From Saprospiraceae bacterium (GTDB taxonomy: Bacteria; Bacteroidota; Bacteroidia; Chitinophagales; Saprospiraceae), in the NCBI GenBank assembly GCA_016717265.1, contig JADKFX010000001.1, positions 2,864,501 through 2,928,500 on the forward strand: DNA of 64,000 nt, read 5' to 3'. Of this stretch, positions 9,172-17,279 are shown piece after piece. A model generated the notes under the pieces. That model was not told where the DNA came from. It made no database searches and saw only the letters and a list, made by a program, of their open reading frames with translations. How positions within the stretch are numbered: the first letter of the stretch is position 1; every line of letters begins with the position of its first letter. Made by a program: the position numbers and the translations under genes.

Positions 9172-9522
9172 ATGAAAAACTTATTTTTATTATTTGCTTT
9201 CACTCTTTGTGTTGGTTTTCTAAATGCACAAACTACACCAACTGACACAAAAAAACCAAGCTCTACTACTACTCAAACACCTACTTCTACAAAAACTGTA
9301 GATGCTGCAAAACCTGGTGATGCTACTGAAATGACTGATTCTCAATTAAAAGAACACAAATGCACAAAAGCATGTAGAACCGGAAAACATTCCTATGCAC
9401 ATGGTGAAAAAGGGCATACCTGTACAGAAGCTTGTCGCAGACCTAAAACAGATGCTAAACCTAAAACAACTACTAGAACAGATGGCAGAGCAAAAGTTCC
9501 TGCTCCAACTCCTCAGAAGTAA
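9172..9522 (+). CDS. Small secreted Thr/Pro/Lys-rich protein with duplicated HxCTxACR motif
   Basis: 116 aa. Residues 1-20 are a clear signal peptide ending in LNAQ. Residues 21-58 are low-complexity Thr/Lys/Pro. Two copies of His-x-Cys-Thr-x-Ala-Cys-Arg follow, at 62-69 and 82-89, joined by a His/Gly-rich linker (GKHSYAHGEKG). The tail is again Lys/Thr/Pro rich. Two CxxxC pairs with flanking His could bind a metal or form disulfides in the periplasm, but no family is recognised. Transcribed alone and closed by a strong terminator at 9542-9573. Confidence 0.75.
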   Translation: MKNLFLLFAFTLCVGFLNAQTTPTDTKKPSSTTTQTPTSTKTVDAAKPGDATEMTDSQLKEHKCTKACRTGKHSYAHGEKGHTCTEACRRPKTDAKPKTTTRTDGRAKVPAPTPQK

Positions 9523-9541
9523 TTTTGAGAATACATAAAAT

Positions 9542-9573
9542 AAAAAAAGCTCTGCATTTGCAGGGCTTTTTTT
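9542..9573. terminator. Rho-independent terminator after the Cys-rich secreted protein
   Basis: GCTCTGCA (9549-9556) pairs with TGCAGGGC (9559-9566) and is followed by seven T; the A-run before it makes the hairpin symmetric, so it could act in both directions. It lies 20 bases after the stop at 9522. Confidence 0.85.
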
Positions 9574-9635
9574 ATTAAAAGATGAATTTATTTGAGGTGT
9601 TAGATCCTGTGATTTAAATATTCAATAATTTGTAA

Positions 9636-9666
9636 AAAAGTTCTCAATCTTAGATTGAGAACTTTT
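9636..9666. terminator. 14-bp perfect inverted repeat, likely bidirectional terminator
   Basis: AAAAGTTCTCAATC at 9636-9649 is perfectly complementary to 9653-9666 around a 3-base loop. The A/T flanks give a U-run in either direction. It stands between the convergent Cys-rich gene and ssrA. No ORF is attached to it. Confidence 0.65.
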
Positions 9667-9753
9667 ATCACCAAATAAATATAAATAGCTTTTTAGCAAT
9701 CAATAGATAAGGAAAATTTTAATCTCCTGTTGATCTTCACTACATTCTGTGTT

Positions 9754-9782
9754 AAATAAAAAAGGCCCGATTTTGTCGAGCC
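9754..9782 (-). terminator. Terminator of ssrA
   Basis: On the minus strand GGCTCGA pairs with TCGGGCC (one G-U pair) around CAAAA and is followed by TTTTTTATTT. It begins 9 bases after the 3' end of tmRNA, the expected position. Confidence 0.85.
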
Positions 9783-9790
9783 GTTTAAAG

Positions 9791-10156
9791 TGGAGCTGGC
9801 GGGAGTCGAACCCGCGTCCAGAGAAAGAACAAATGAGCTTTCTACATGCTTAGTTTCATATTTGATTGTCAGGATAAAAGGAGCTTAAGAAACGAGCTTT
9901 TTTATCCTTATTCTCTATTTAATCTCGCCTGATAAAAGAGATCATTATCTAGCCAGTCTGAATTTGATGATGTGCTTATCGACTTAGTCAGACATTCAGC
10001 CGGAAGCACACAAGCATTCTAATTCCTAGAATTAGGCAGCAAGGGCAAAAGATGTATTGCCATTTAATGTTCGACAACCGTTTTTTACGTAGCGTGTTAT
10101 CATCCTACGGCATGCTTACTAATCTATTACATTTCCTGTCGATTCCAAGCAACCCC
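9791..10156 (-). ncRNA. ssrA: Transfer-messenger RNA (tmRNA)
   Basis: Rescues stalled ribosomes and tags the unfinished protein for proteolysis. The 5' end GGGGTTG pairs with CAGCTCC at the 3' end to form the acceptor stem, and the T-arm GGGTTCGACTCCC is intact. CCA is not encoded. The tag reading frame ends at the TAA at 10032-10034 and gives GNTSFALAA (10035-10061), with the ALAA degron expected of tmRNA tags; the resume codon is assumed to be the GGC, because tags in this phylum commonly begin with Gly. The gene is about 366 bases and has its own terminator. Boundaries come from the paired ends and are good to a base or two. Confidence 0.95.
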
Positions 10157-10292
10157 AATAAATTATTTGCAAATAATTTCAATATCAAATTATAAGCTAT
10201 AAATATTTTTGAATTGAATATCTCTCAGAAAAAGCAGACTTCTTTAAATCTGTAAAATGTATAACACAGGAATCTATAAATTCGTTCCAGGA

Positions 10293-11243
10293 TTAAAAAT
10301 AATTTGAAAGATTTTGAGCAATCCGGTCCTTTATACGTATTGAGGAATCAGGTTTTATAAAATGCTTTCCGACTAATTTGTCATACAATTCTATGTAGCG
10401 TTCTGAAACATGCCACACGAATAAATCGGACATTTCAGGCATTAATTGATCATCCTTACCTTGAAAACCATGTGACATTAGCCATTCTCTTACAAACTCT
10501 TTGGATAATTGAATTTGAGGCTGATTTAATTCCAGATTCAATTTATAATTTTCGAGTTCAAAGTACCTTGAACTATCTGGTGTATGAATTTCATCCATCA
10601 ACATAAGTTCGCCATCATAGATTCCAAACTCATATTTGGTATCCACTAAAATTAAACCTTGATCAGCCGCTAACTTAGTTCCTCTTTTAAATAATTGATG
10701 GGAATAATCAATCATTTGATCTAGCTGAGCAGTAGAAATAATATTGAGTTCTTTTAATTGAAGAATGGAAATATCAAGATCATGTCCTTCTGTTGCTTTC
10801 GTAGTAGGCGTAATGATTGGCTTTTCAAATTTTTGATTTTCTATCATTCCATCTTCGAGTGCTTCACCACATAAACTTCTAAGACCGCTATTATAAGTGC
10901 GCCAGGCATGTCCGGTTAAATATCCTCTGATAACCATTTCAATAGGGATCGCTGAACATTTTTTGCCTATAGAAACATTTGGGTCTGGTGTATTATCAAG
11001 CCATACTGGACAAATATCTCGTACCGCATTTAAAAAATGAGAAGCAATTAGATTCAAGACTTGTCCTTTATAAGGAATGGGCCTTGAAAGGATGTGATCA
11101 AATGCTGAAATACGGTCTGTAGCAACAATGATTAACTGATCACCGATATCATATACATCCCTAACTTTACCTTGGTACTTATGTTGCTGATTTTTAAAAT
11201 GAAAATCAGTGGTAACTATTGAATTAGATTCAGGCGAATTCAC
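10293..11243 (-). CDS. purC: Phosphoribosylaminoimidazole-succinocarboxamide synthase
   Basis: SAICAR synthetase of de novo purine synthesis: joins CAIR and aspartate using ATP. 316 aa, with the family signatures GKVRDVYDIGDQ near residue 25, ATDRISAFD, and later GHDLDIS and LVDTKYEFG. It begins with GTG at 11243; no in-frame ATG lies nearby before conserved sequence, so GTG is accepted. The other purine gene in the window, purL, is 30 kb away, so purine genes are scattered here. Confidence 0.96.
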   Translation of the reverse strand: MNSPESNSIVTTDFHFKNQQHKYQGKVRDVYDIGDQLIIVATDRISAFDHILSRPIPYKGQVLNLIASHFLNAVRDICPVWLDNTPDPNVSIGKKCSAIPIEMVIRGYLTGHAWRTYNSGLRSLCGEALEDGMIENQKFEKPIITPTTKATEGHDLDISILQLKELNIISTAQLDQMIDYSHQLFKRGTKLAADQGLILVDTKYEFGIYDGELMLMDEIHTPDSSRYFELENYKLNLELNQPQIQLSKEFVREWLMSHGFQGKDDQLMPEMSDLFVWHVSERYIELYDKLVGKHFIKPDSSIRIKDRIAQNLSNYF

Positions 11244-11295
11244 AAAATCATTTTTTAATTAAAATTCGTATGAGGAGAAAGAGTCTTCTTCCCGT

Positions 11296-11721
11296 TTAAA
11301 TATTTTTTACAGAGTTTCTATCTAATAGAATATCTTTTAACTCCTTTAACATTGCATATTCTTGTGGCAGCATCTTCTTAAATGCTTCTTTAAATGCCAC
11401 ATACGCTGAATCTTCTACAACCGGAATCTTGTTTTTTAGAACATCTTTCACAAGAATGATATCTTGCTTGATCAACTGTCGGACCCGGGGCAATTCATGC
11501 CAATCAGCTTCGATAGCGATCGTGCGAATTTCCTTAGCGTCTGATCCTTCCAACTCTATAATAGATGAATTTATAGTGGTCATCATGATCTGGTCATTTG
11601 AAAGGTCTCCATTTAAGAGGATCCAGTTGCCCTCTATTGAATTTGGCTTTAATAATAATACTTCAAGACCTTTCTCATGAATTCTATACACAATTAGGCG
11701 TATCTGATTTCTAACAGTCAT
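11296..11721 (-). CDS. Nudix-like protein lacking the Nudix box
   Basis: 141 aa. The N-terminus (RLIVYRIHEKGLEVLLLKP followed by GNWILLNGDL) resembles the first strands of a Nudix hydrolase, but the catalytic box GxxxxxExxxxxxxREUxEExGU is not present after it; the corresponding stretch reads SNDQIMMTTINSSIIELEG. It may therefore be a non-catalytic Nudix-fold protein or an unrelated one with a chance likeness. No signal peptide. Between purC (52 bases downstream) and rpoD. Gene is likely real: good start, separate reading frame, strand shared with neighbours. Confidence 0.6.
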   Translation of the reverse strand: MTVRNQIRLIVYRIHEKGLEVLLLKPNSIEGNWILLNGDLSNDQIMMTTINSSIIELEGSDAKEIRTIAIEADWHELPRVRQLIKQDIILVKDVLKNKIPVVEDSAYVAFKEAFKKMLPQEYAMLKELKDILLDRNSVKNI

Positions 11722-11799
11722 ACTACAAAGGTACGGCGAGATAAAATGATATCAAAACTTGTAATAAAACGCAAATAGTTTAGATTTGATATTCCTTTT

Positions 11800-12666
11800 T
11801 CAGGAATTAAACGGTTTAATATTATATTGATTAAAATACCTTCTTAACCTCCTGAATGCGTGTTCCTTAACTTGTCGTGTGCGTTCTGAAGACATTCCGT
11901 ACCGCGCTGCAACTTCTTCAAGACCTTTGGGCATTTCTCCATCTAAGCCATACATCAGACTTAAAATTTCCCGTTCTCTTGGAGACAGATGCACCAAACC
12001 AAAGTTCAATTCTTCACTCATCGATTCTTTAATTAAAGCAAGATCTGGGGATTCAGCAGAATTGTCTCCGATCGTATCTATCATTTCGAAACCACCTTCT
12101 TGTCCATCTACAGGAGAGTCCAGAGAAACTGTTTTATTTCCTGATTGTAATATAGAATAAACGTCTTCTGGTTTCATTCCAAACAATTCAGAAATTTCTT
12201 CCGGACTTGGTTCTCTTTCAAATTCTTGCAAAAAGGATTGATAAATCGTATTGATTTGTTTTTGACTATGATACTTATTATAAGGCAACCGGATCATTCT
12301 TGAATTCTCTATGATCGCAGTCAATATTGCTTGTCGAATCCACCAAACTGCAAACGTAATGAATTTAAAACCACGGGTTTCATCAAAACGTTTCGCAGCT
12401 TTTAACAATCCTACATTCCCTTCATTTATTAAATCATTTAAGGTAAGTCCGTTATTCTGATATTGTTTTGCAACAGAAACTACAAATCTCAAATTGGATT
12501 TAACTAATGTATCAAGAGCTGCTTGATCTCCTGCTTTTATTTTAACGGTTAGCGCTACTTCTTCATCCGGAGAGATGGTTTCAATTTTGGCTATTTCAGA
12601 TAGGTATCTTTCAAGAGCAACGCTTTCGCGATTTGTGATCTTTTGAGAAATTTTTAATTGTCGCAT
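11800..12666 (-). CDS. rpoD: Primary RNA polymerase sigma factor RpoD/SigA
   Basis: Housekeeping sigma factor, 288 aa: the short form found across Bacteroidota without the long acidic N-terminal region 1.1. Region 1.2 (ALERYLSEIAKIE) is at about 17-30. Region 2 includes NLRFVVSVAKQYQ, then the DETRGFKFITFAVWWIRQAI core (about residues 94-113). Region 4 with the -35-binding helix-turn-helix (EEVAARYGMSSERTRQVK) is near 250-270. The N-terminus MRQLKISQKITNRE is typical of the phylum. It recognises TAnnTTTG promoters, which recur in this window, one in front of its own gene (12687-12694). Confidence 0.97.
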   Translation of the reverse strand: MRQLKISQKITNRESVALERYLSEIAKIETISPDEEVALTVKIKAGDQAALDTLVKSNLRFVVSVAKQYQNNGLTLNDLINEGNVGLLKAAKRFDETRGFKFITFAVWWIRQAILTAIIENSRMIRLPYNKYHSQKQINTIYQSFLQEFEREPSPEEISELFGMKPEDVYSILQSGNKTVSLDSPVDGQEGGFEMIDTIGDNSAESPDLALIKESMSEELNFGLVHLSPREREILSLMYGLDGEMPKGLEEVAARYGMSSERTRQVKEHAFRRLRRYFNQYNIKPFNS

Positions 12667-12686
12667 GTGAAGAGTAGACGCATTGA

Positions 12687-12694
12687 CAAATATA
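12687..12694 (-). promoter_or_regulatory. -7 box upstream of rpoD
   Basis: TATATTTG on the minus strand fits TAnnTTTG and ends 20 bases before the rpoD ATG. It separates rpoD transcription from pnp, whose terminator lies just upstream at 12708-12743. Confidence 0.5.
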
Positions 12695-12707
12695 AGTCTC
12701 TAAAACA

Positions 12708-12743
12708 AAAAAAAGTTTCATTATTTAAGAATGAAACTTTTTT
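12708..12743. terminator. Terminator between pnp and rpoD
   Basis: GTTTCATT (12715-12722) pairs with AATGAAAC (12730-12737), extended by flanking A and T runs. It lies 23 bases past the pnp stop and ahead of the rpoD promoter box. The A-run before the hairpin supplies the U-tract on the minus strand. Confidence 0.75.
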
Positions 12744-12765
12744 ATTTATAATTTAGAAGCAAATC

Positions 12766-14913
12766 CTATTTAAACAAAGGATCCGGTTCGTTTCTTGACA
12801 TCATAGCTTTTCGGGATAAACGCAATTTTCCAGTTTTCGGATCCAGACCAATTAATTTAATCCTTACAGGATCGCCGACTCTAAAAACATCTTCTACATT
12901 GTCTATTCGGGTATGTGATATTTCGCTAACATGCAATAAACCAGATTTATTTTTAAAATCGACAAAAACCCCAAATGGAAAAAGGGATGCCACTTTACCT
13001 TCAAATTCATCGCCGATTTGAGGTACAAAGGTTATATTTTGTATCATGGCTAATGCAGCGTCCATTCCTTCTTTATTCGTTCCTGCTACATTAATCACAC
13101 CTTTATCGCCAACTTCTTCAATATTAATTTTGGTTCCAGTCTTAGCTTGCATTTCCTGAATAATTTTACCACCTGGACCTATGATTGCACCTATAAAACT
13201 CTTTTCAATTATGATTTCTACAATTCTTGGAGCATGTGGTTTTAATTCTGGATTTGGAACTGCAATAGTTTCTGCCATCTTATCCAAAATATGAATGCGA
13301 CCTTGCCGTGCCTGCTCTAAAGCTTCTTCTAATAATTCATAAGATAATCCATCAATTTTCATATCCATTTGTGCTCCACAGATTCCTTTCCGGGTACCGG
13401 TTACTTTAAAATCCATATCACCTAGGGCATCTTCATCCCCTAAAATATCAGATAATATTACAGTTTTGCCATTCTCAGAAATCAGACCCATTGCAATACC
13501 AGAAATGGGCTGCTTTACTGGAACACCTGCATCCATTAATGCTAATGAAGCAGCACAAACAGTTGCCATTGAAGAAGAACCATTGGATTCCAATATATCA
13601 GAAACAATCCGCGTGGTGTATGCAAAATTATCGGGCATAATTTTTTTCAATGACCGTCCAGCAAGATTTGCATGTCCTATCTCTCTTCTTCCAGGCGCTC
13701 TCATTGGTTTCGCTTCACCTACTGAAAATCCAGGAAAATTATAATGTAAAATGAATTTTTCATGATACAATAACATTGCATTATCAATCAACATTTCATC
13801 ATCTTTAGTACCTAAGGTAACTGAAGTTAATGCTTGCGTTTCTCCTCTATTAAAAATAGCGGAACCATGTGTTGCTGGCAAATAATCTATTTCTGTCCAA
13901 ATAGGCCTTACTTCATTTAGCGCTCTTCCATCCAAGCGTTTTCTACTATCCAAAACTAAATGTCGGATGATATTCTTTTTTAGTTTATCAAAATAACTTG
14001 CAATTTTCTTCTTATTATCTGCAACATATTCTGCACCTTTTTCACTAGAAAGTTTTTCAATACATACTTTCAAGATGGAATCAAAACCATTTTTACGAAC
14101 GTGTTTTTCTAATGCAGATCCAGCGATTTCTTTTATTTTATCTGAAGCTTGAACTTGTAAAAATTGACTTAACTCAAGGTCTTCTTCAATTACTGGCAAT
14201 TCCCGTTTTACTAACACACTATCACCTAATTGTGCGGATAAATCTAATTGTGCCTGACATTGTACTTTAATTGCTTCATGTCCTATTTTTATAGCTTGAA
14301 TCAAATCAGATTCACTGCATTCATTACCTTCTCCTTCCACCATCATTAAATTTGTCATGGTAGCAGCTACGATAATATCTAATTCTGCATTAGCAAGTAC
14401 ACTCCGGGATGGATTTACAACAAATGCGCCATCAATTTTAGCTACCCGAACTTCAGAAATTGGCCCTTCCCAATTGATATCAGAACACATCAAAGCAGTG
14501 GAAGCTGCTAATCCAGCTAAAGCATCCGGCATGGTTTCAAAATCACCAGAAATTAAATTAATTATAATCTGGGTTTCATTCATAAACCCATCTGCAAAAA
14601 GTGGCCGAATGGCTCTATCCACTAATCTTGAAATTAAGACTTCATAATCTGAAAGCTTTGTTTCTCTTCTGAAAAAATTACCCGGTATCTTACCTGCTGC
14701 GGCAAATTTTTCCTGATAATCAACAGATAATGGGAAAAAATCCTGACCTTCTTTTGCTTCTTTATTGCAAACAACACTCGCAAAAAGCATGGTATTACCA
14801 AGTTTTATCACAGCCGAACCATGTGCTTGTGTTCCTAATTTTCCAGTTTCCAGGATGACCTCTCGTCCATCAGGAAGTTGAAATGAGGTTGAGAAAGGCG
14901 TTTTTAAACCCAT
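12766..14913 (-). CDS. pnp: Polynucleotide phosphorylase
   Basis: 3'-5' exoribonuclease that degrades RNA by phosphorolysis; acts as a trimer and in RNA degradosomes. 715 aa with two RNase PH domains, an alpha-helical linker, a KH domain (GAIIGPGGKIIQEM) and a C-terminal S1 domain (GKVASLFPFGVFVDF). MGLKTPFSTSF is the natural N-terminus; the 9 codons upstream to 14940 (MINILRLIV) are not conserved-looking, so 14913 is used. rpsO lies directly upstream, the classic rpsO-pnp order, so the two are probably co-regulated. Confidence 0.97.
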   Translation of the reverse strand: MGLKTPFSTSFQLPDGREVILETGKLGTQAHGSAVIKLGNTMLFASVVCNKEAKEGQDFFPLSVDYQEKFAAAGKIPGNFFRRETKLSDYEVLISRLVDRAIRPLFADGFMNETQIIINLISGDFETMPDALAGLAASTALMCSDINWEGPISEVRVAKIDGAFVVNPSRSVLANAELDIIVAATMTNLMMVEGEGNECSESDLIQAIKIGHEAIKVQCQAQLDLSAQLGDSVLVKRELPVIEEDLELSQFLQVQASDKIKEIAGSALEKHVRKNGFDSILKVCIEKLSSEKGAEYVADNKKKIASYFDKLKKNIIRHLVLDSRKRLDGRALNEVRPIWTEIDYLPATHGSAIFNRGETQALTSVTLGTKDDEMLIDNAMLLYHEKFILHYNFPGFSVGEAKPMRAPGRREIGHANLAGRSLKKIMPDNFAYTTRIVSDILESNGSSSMATVCAASLALMDAGVPVKQPISGIAMGLISENGKTVILSDILGDEDALGDMDFKVTGTRKGICGAQMDMKIDGLSYELLEEALEQARQGRIHILDKMAETIAVPNPELKPHAPRIVEIIIEKSFIGAIIGPGGKIIQEMQAKTGTKINIEEVGDKGVINVAGTNKEGMDAALAMIQNITFVPQIGDEFEGKVASLFPFGVFVDFKNKSGLLHVSEISHTRIDNVEDVFRVGDPVRIKLIGLDPKTGKLRLSRKAMMSRNEPDPLFK

Positions 14914-15025
14914 AACAATTAATCTTAATATGTTAATCAAATAGAGAGTAACTCTTCAGTTCTCTGTAGTCTATAAAAATCCTAATAACGAAAAACCTTA
15001 GTAAAGACCCAGTAAAAATACCAGA

Positions 15026-15301
15026 TTACTTTCTCAGGCCTAACTGTTCAAGTATAGCTCTGTAACGACTAAGGTCCTTTTGATGAAGATAATTTAAAAG
15101 TTGTTTTCTTTTACTTACCAAATGGAGCAGCGCACGACGGCAAGAATGGTCTTTCCGGTTGGTTTGAAGATGGTCTGATAGACCTTTGATTCTGGTTGTA
15201 AATAAAGCGATCTGAGCTTCAGATTTACCGGTGTTTTTTTCAGATCCACCATACTGTTTAAAAAGTCCTTCTTTACTTTCTTTTGTTAAATATGCACTCA
15301 T
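15026..15301 (-). CDS. rpsO: 30S ribosomal protein S15
   Basis: Primary 16S rRNA-binding protein of the small subunit platform, 91 aa, full length. Helical throughout, with LSDHLQTNRKDHSCRRALL and the C-terminal RYRAILEQLGLRK typical of S15. It starts 55 bases downstream of a -7 box, leaving a leader long enough for the translational autoregulation known for this gene in other bacteria, though no pseudoknot was worked out here. Followed by pnp on the same strand. Confidence 0.97.
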   Translation of the reverse strand: MSAYLTKESKEGLFKQYGGSEKNTGKSEAQIALFTTRIKGLSDHLQTNRKDHSCRRALLHLVSKRKQLLNYLHQKDLSRYRAILEQLGLRK

Positions 15302-15355
15302 TAATTAGAATTATCAAGTTACCAAATGGGATCACTAAGATCTTTATTAGCGGCG

Positions 15356-15384
15356 CAAATATACTAGAATAATCTGAAAATCAA
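15356..15384 (-). promoter_or_regulatory. Promoter of rpsO (TTG n18 TATATTTG)
   Basis: On the minus strand TTG at 15382-15384 is followed after 18 bases by TATATTTG at 15356-15363, a good fit to the Bacteroidota -33/-7 pair. The best-formed promoter seen in the window. It gives a leader of about 50 bases. Confidence 0.65.
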
Positions 15385-15537
15385 GTATATTTAAAGGTAT
15401 TTAAGCATTTTTTCAAACTTTATCCTGAAATATCCTCAAATACCTTTGAAACTTGCCAATAATAATAAAGTATTAATTGTCAATAATTATGAAATGCTGA
15501 TCACTTTCCAATGTTAATTTCATCCTATATATCTAAT

Positions 15538-16320
15538 TCATTTTATTCCAGTTGCAGATTTTTCTATTAATTTGGCTTTGTTCCACAATGCATCCAGCGC
15601 TTCCAAACTCATTTCTGTTAATGGTTTATCTGCTTGATTTTCAATATATTGAAATCTAGATCTAAATTTTTGATTAACTTTATCCAAAGCAGTTTCCGGA
15701 TCAATATTTAAAAATCTTGCATAATTAATTAAAGCAAAAAATACATCCCCTAACTCACCTTCAATTTCTTGAATTGACATGTTTTGATCAATTGCTTCTT
15801 TTAATTCTCCCATTTCTTCATTGACTTTATCCCAAACTTGTGAAATATGATCCCATTCAAATCCAACTTGTTTTGCTTTATCCTGCATTCTAAATGCTTT
15901 AACCATAGCAGGCATGGAATCCGGAACTCCCGCTAATAAACTTTTCTTGCCTTCTTGTTGCTTGAGCTTTTCCCAATTCTGCTTTACCTGCTCTTCATTA
16001 TCTAGTTTCAGATCACCATAGATATGAGGATGCCTGTGTATAAGTTTTTGACTAATCGATTCAATGACTTCTTGTAAAGTAAACCAATTTTCCTCTTTGG
16101 CAATTCTCGCATAAAACAAAATATGAAGCAATAAATCACCTAGTTCCTCCTTAATTCCTGGTGGATTTTCTTTTAAAATTGCATCCGTTAATTCATAACA
16201 TTCTTCAATTGTCAACGATCGCAGACTATGAATCGTTTGCTTTTTGTCCCAAGGGCAACCATCTCTAAGCTCATCCATGATTTCGACAAGTCGAAGAAAA
16301 GCATTTGAAAGTGTAGTCAT
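15538..16320 (-). CDS. mazG: Nucleoside triphosphate pyrophosphohydrolase MazG
   Basis: Hydrolyses canonical and non-canonical NTPs to NMP and pyrophosphate, cleaning the nucleotide pool. 260 aa with two tandem MazG domains. The first has DGCPWDKKQTIHSLR and the metal-binding EExxExxD-like ECYELTDAI ... EELGDLL. The second, from about residue 150, repeats this with EEMGELKEAI ... GELGDVFFALI. It overlaps nothing and sits 9 bases downstream of ribA, so the two likely share a transcript. Confidence 0.95.
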   Translation of the reverse strand: MTTLSNAFLRLVEIMDELRDGCPWDKKQTIHSLRSLTIEECYELTDAILKENPPGIKEELGDLLLHILFYARIAKEENWFTLQEVIESISQKLIHRHPHIYGDLKLDNEEQVKQNWEKLKQQEGKKSLLAGVPDSMPAMVKAFRMQDKAKQVGFEWDHISQVWDKVNEEMGELKEAIDQNMSIQEIEGELGDVFFALINYARFLNIDPETALDKVNQKFRSRFQYIENQADKPLTEMSLEALDALWNKAKLIEKSATGIK

Positions 16321-16329
16321 ATGAATTTA

Positions 16330-16911
16330 TTAAGGTAGTAAATGTCCCAGTTTCTCTCGCTTTGTTCTGAGGTAATCTTGATTAAACTCATTTTCACCAA
16401 CAATAATCGGAATTCTTTCCACAACAGCAATTCCCGATTTTACCAATGCATCTACTTTCTTAGGATTATTCGTTAAAAGTCGAACTGATTTAATACCGAA
16501 ACTTTTTAATATAGAGATCGCTTCATCATAATTACGCAGGTCTGGCTTAAATCCAAGAGCCTCATTTGCTTGTACGGTATCCAACCCAAGATCTTGTTTA
16601 TGATATGCTTCAATTTTATGATGAAGTCCAATACCTCTACCCTCTTGTCTCAAATACACTAATAGCCCTCCCTCTTTTGATATTAAAGTAAGGCTTTGGT
16701 TTAATTGAAACCCACAATCACAGCGCAAGGAGCCAAACACGTCTCCCGTAAGGCATTCAGAATGAAGTCGAAGCAATGGAAATTGTAATTTTGCTAGATC
16801 CCCAGAAATTAATACTAAAGCTGGAGCATATGGATTTATTGGATTTGCAAAGCTATGAATTTCAAATCCACCATAGACGGTAGGTAATAATGCTTCTATA
16901 GATTCAATCAT
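16330..16911 (-). CDS. ribA: GTP cyclohydrolase II
   Basis: First committed step of riboflavin synthesis: opens GTP to the diaminopyrimidine. 193 aa, a stand-alone RibA without the RibB (DHBP synthase) domain. The zinc ligands are in the stretch LRLHSECLTGDVFGSLRCD followed by CG, giving Cys-x10-Cys-x-Cys. The GTP-binding and catalytic region LRQEGRGIGLHHKIEAY follows, then NNPKKVDAL. Immediately upstream of mazG on the same strand. Confidence 0.95.
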   Translation of the reverse strand: MIESIEALLPTVYGGFEIHSFANPINPYAPALVLISGDLAKLQFPLLRLHSECLTGDVFGSLRCDCGFQLNQSLTLISKEGGLLVYLRQEGRGIGLHHKIEAYHKQDLGLDTVQANEALGFKPDLRNYDEAISILKSFGIKSVRLLTNNPKKVDALVKSGIAVVERIPIIVGENEFNQDYLRTKREKLGHLLP

Positions 16912-17279
16912 CTTATACTTTCAAATTAACCCTCAAACTCAAAACAACGGTCCTTGGGTGAATGTTGAGTTGAGTTTTGGTTAAAAGGCAAAAATTAAAT
17001 TCTTCTTACTGAAGAACTCTTTCGTTGCCATAGCATAAGAGCCGTACTAAAAAGCAATACAGCTGTAACTATACAGACTATAAACATTGAAATAATTTGG
17101 TTTAACGTAAGCTTGATTCGGGCACAATATCCGAAATATCTTTTTGTAAAAACAAGTTTATTGCAAACTTTTCTTATATATTTTTTCCACCCATGTATTA
17201 TTAGATCACACTAAGGTATTTTTGCTTTTAATACTGTTAAAAAAATATATTGAATACTAAGATCCAAAACAAAATTTAA
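16912..17279. other. Gene-poor gap between smc and ribA with one 30-codon ORF
   Basis: About 370 bases without an established gene. The only coding hint is a minus-strand ORF at 16995-17087, M-FIVCIVTAVLLFSTALML-WQRKSSSVRRI, one hydrophobic helix with a basic tail. The frame stays open upstream of its ATG for about 40 codons but offers no ATG there. It may be a decayed end of a membrane gene or a small membrane protein. No terminator, tRNA or repeat was found. Confidence 0.35.

Noticed and set aside
9051..9245. 64-codon plus-strand ORF ahead of the Cys-rich gene
   Set aside because: Overlaps the signal peptide of the clear gene at 9172 in another frame and has no recognisable features.
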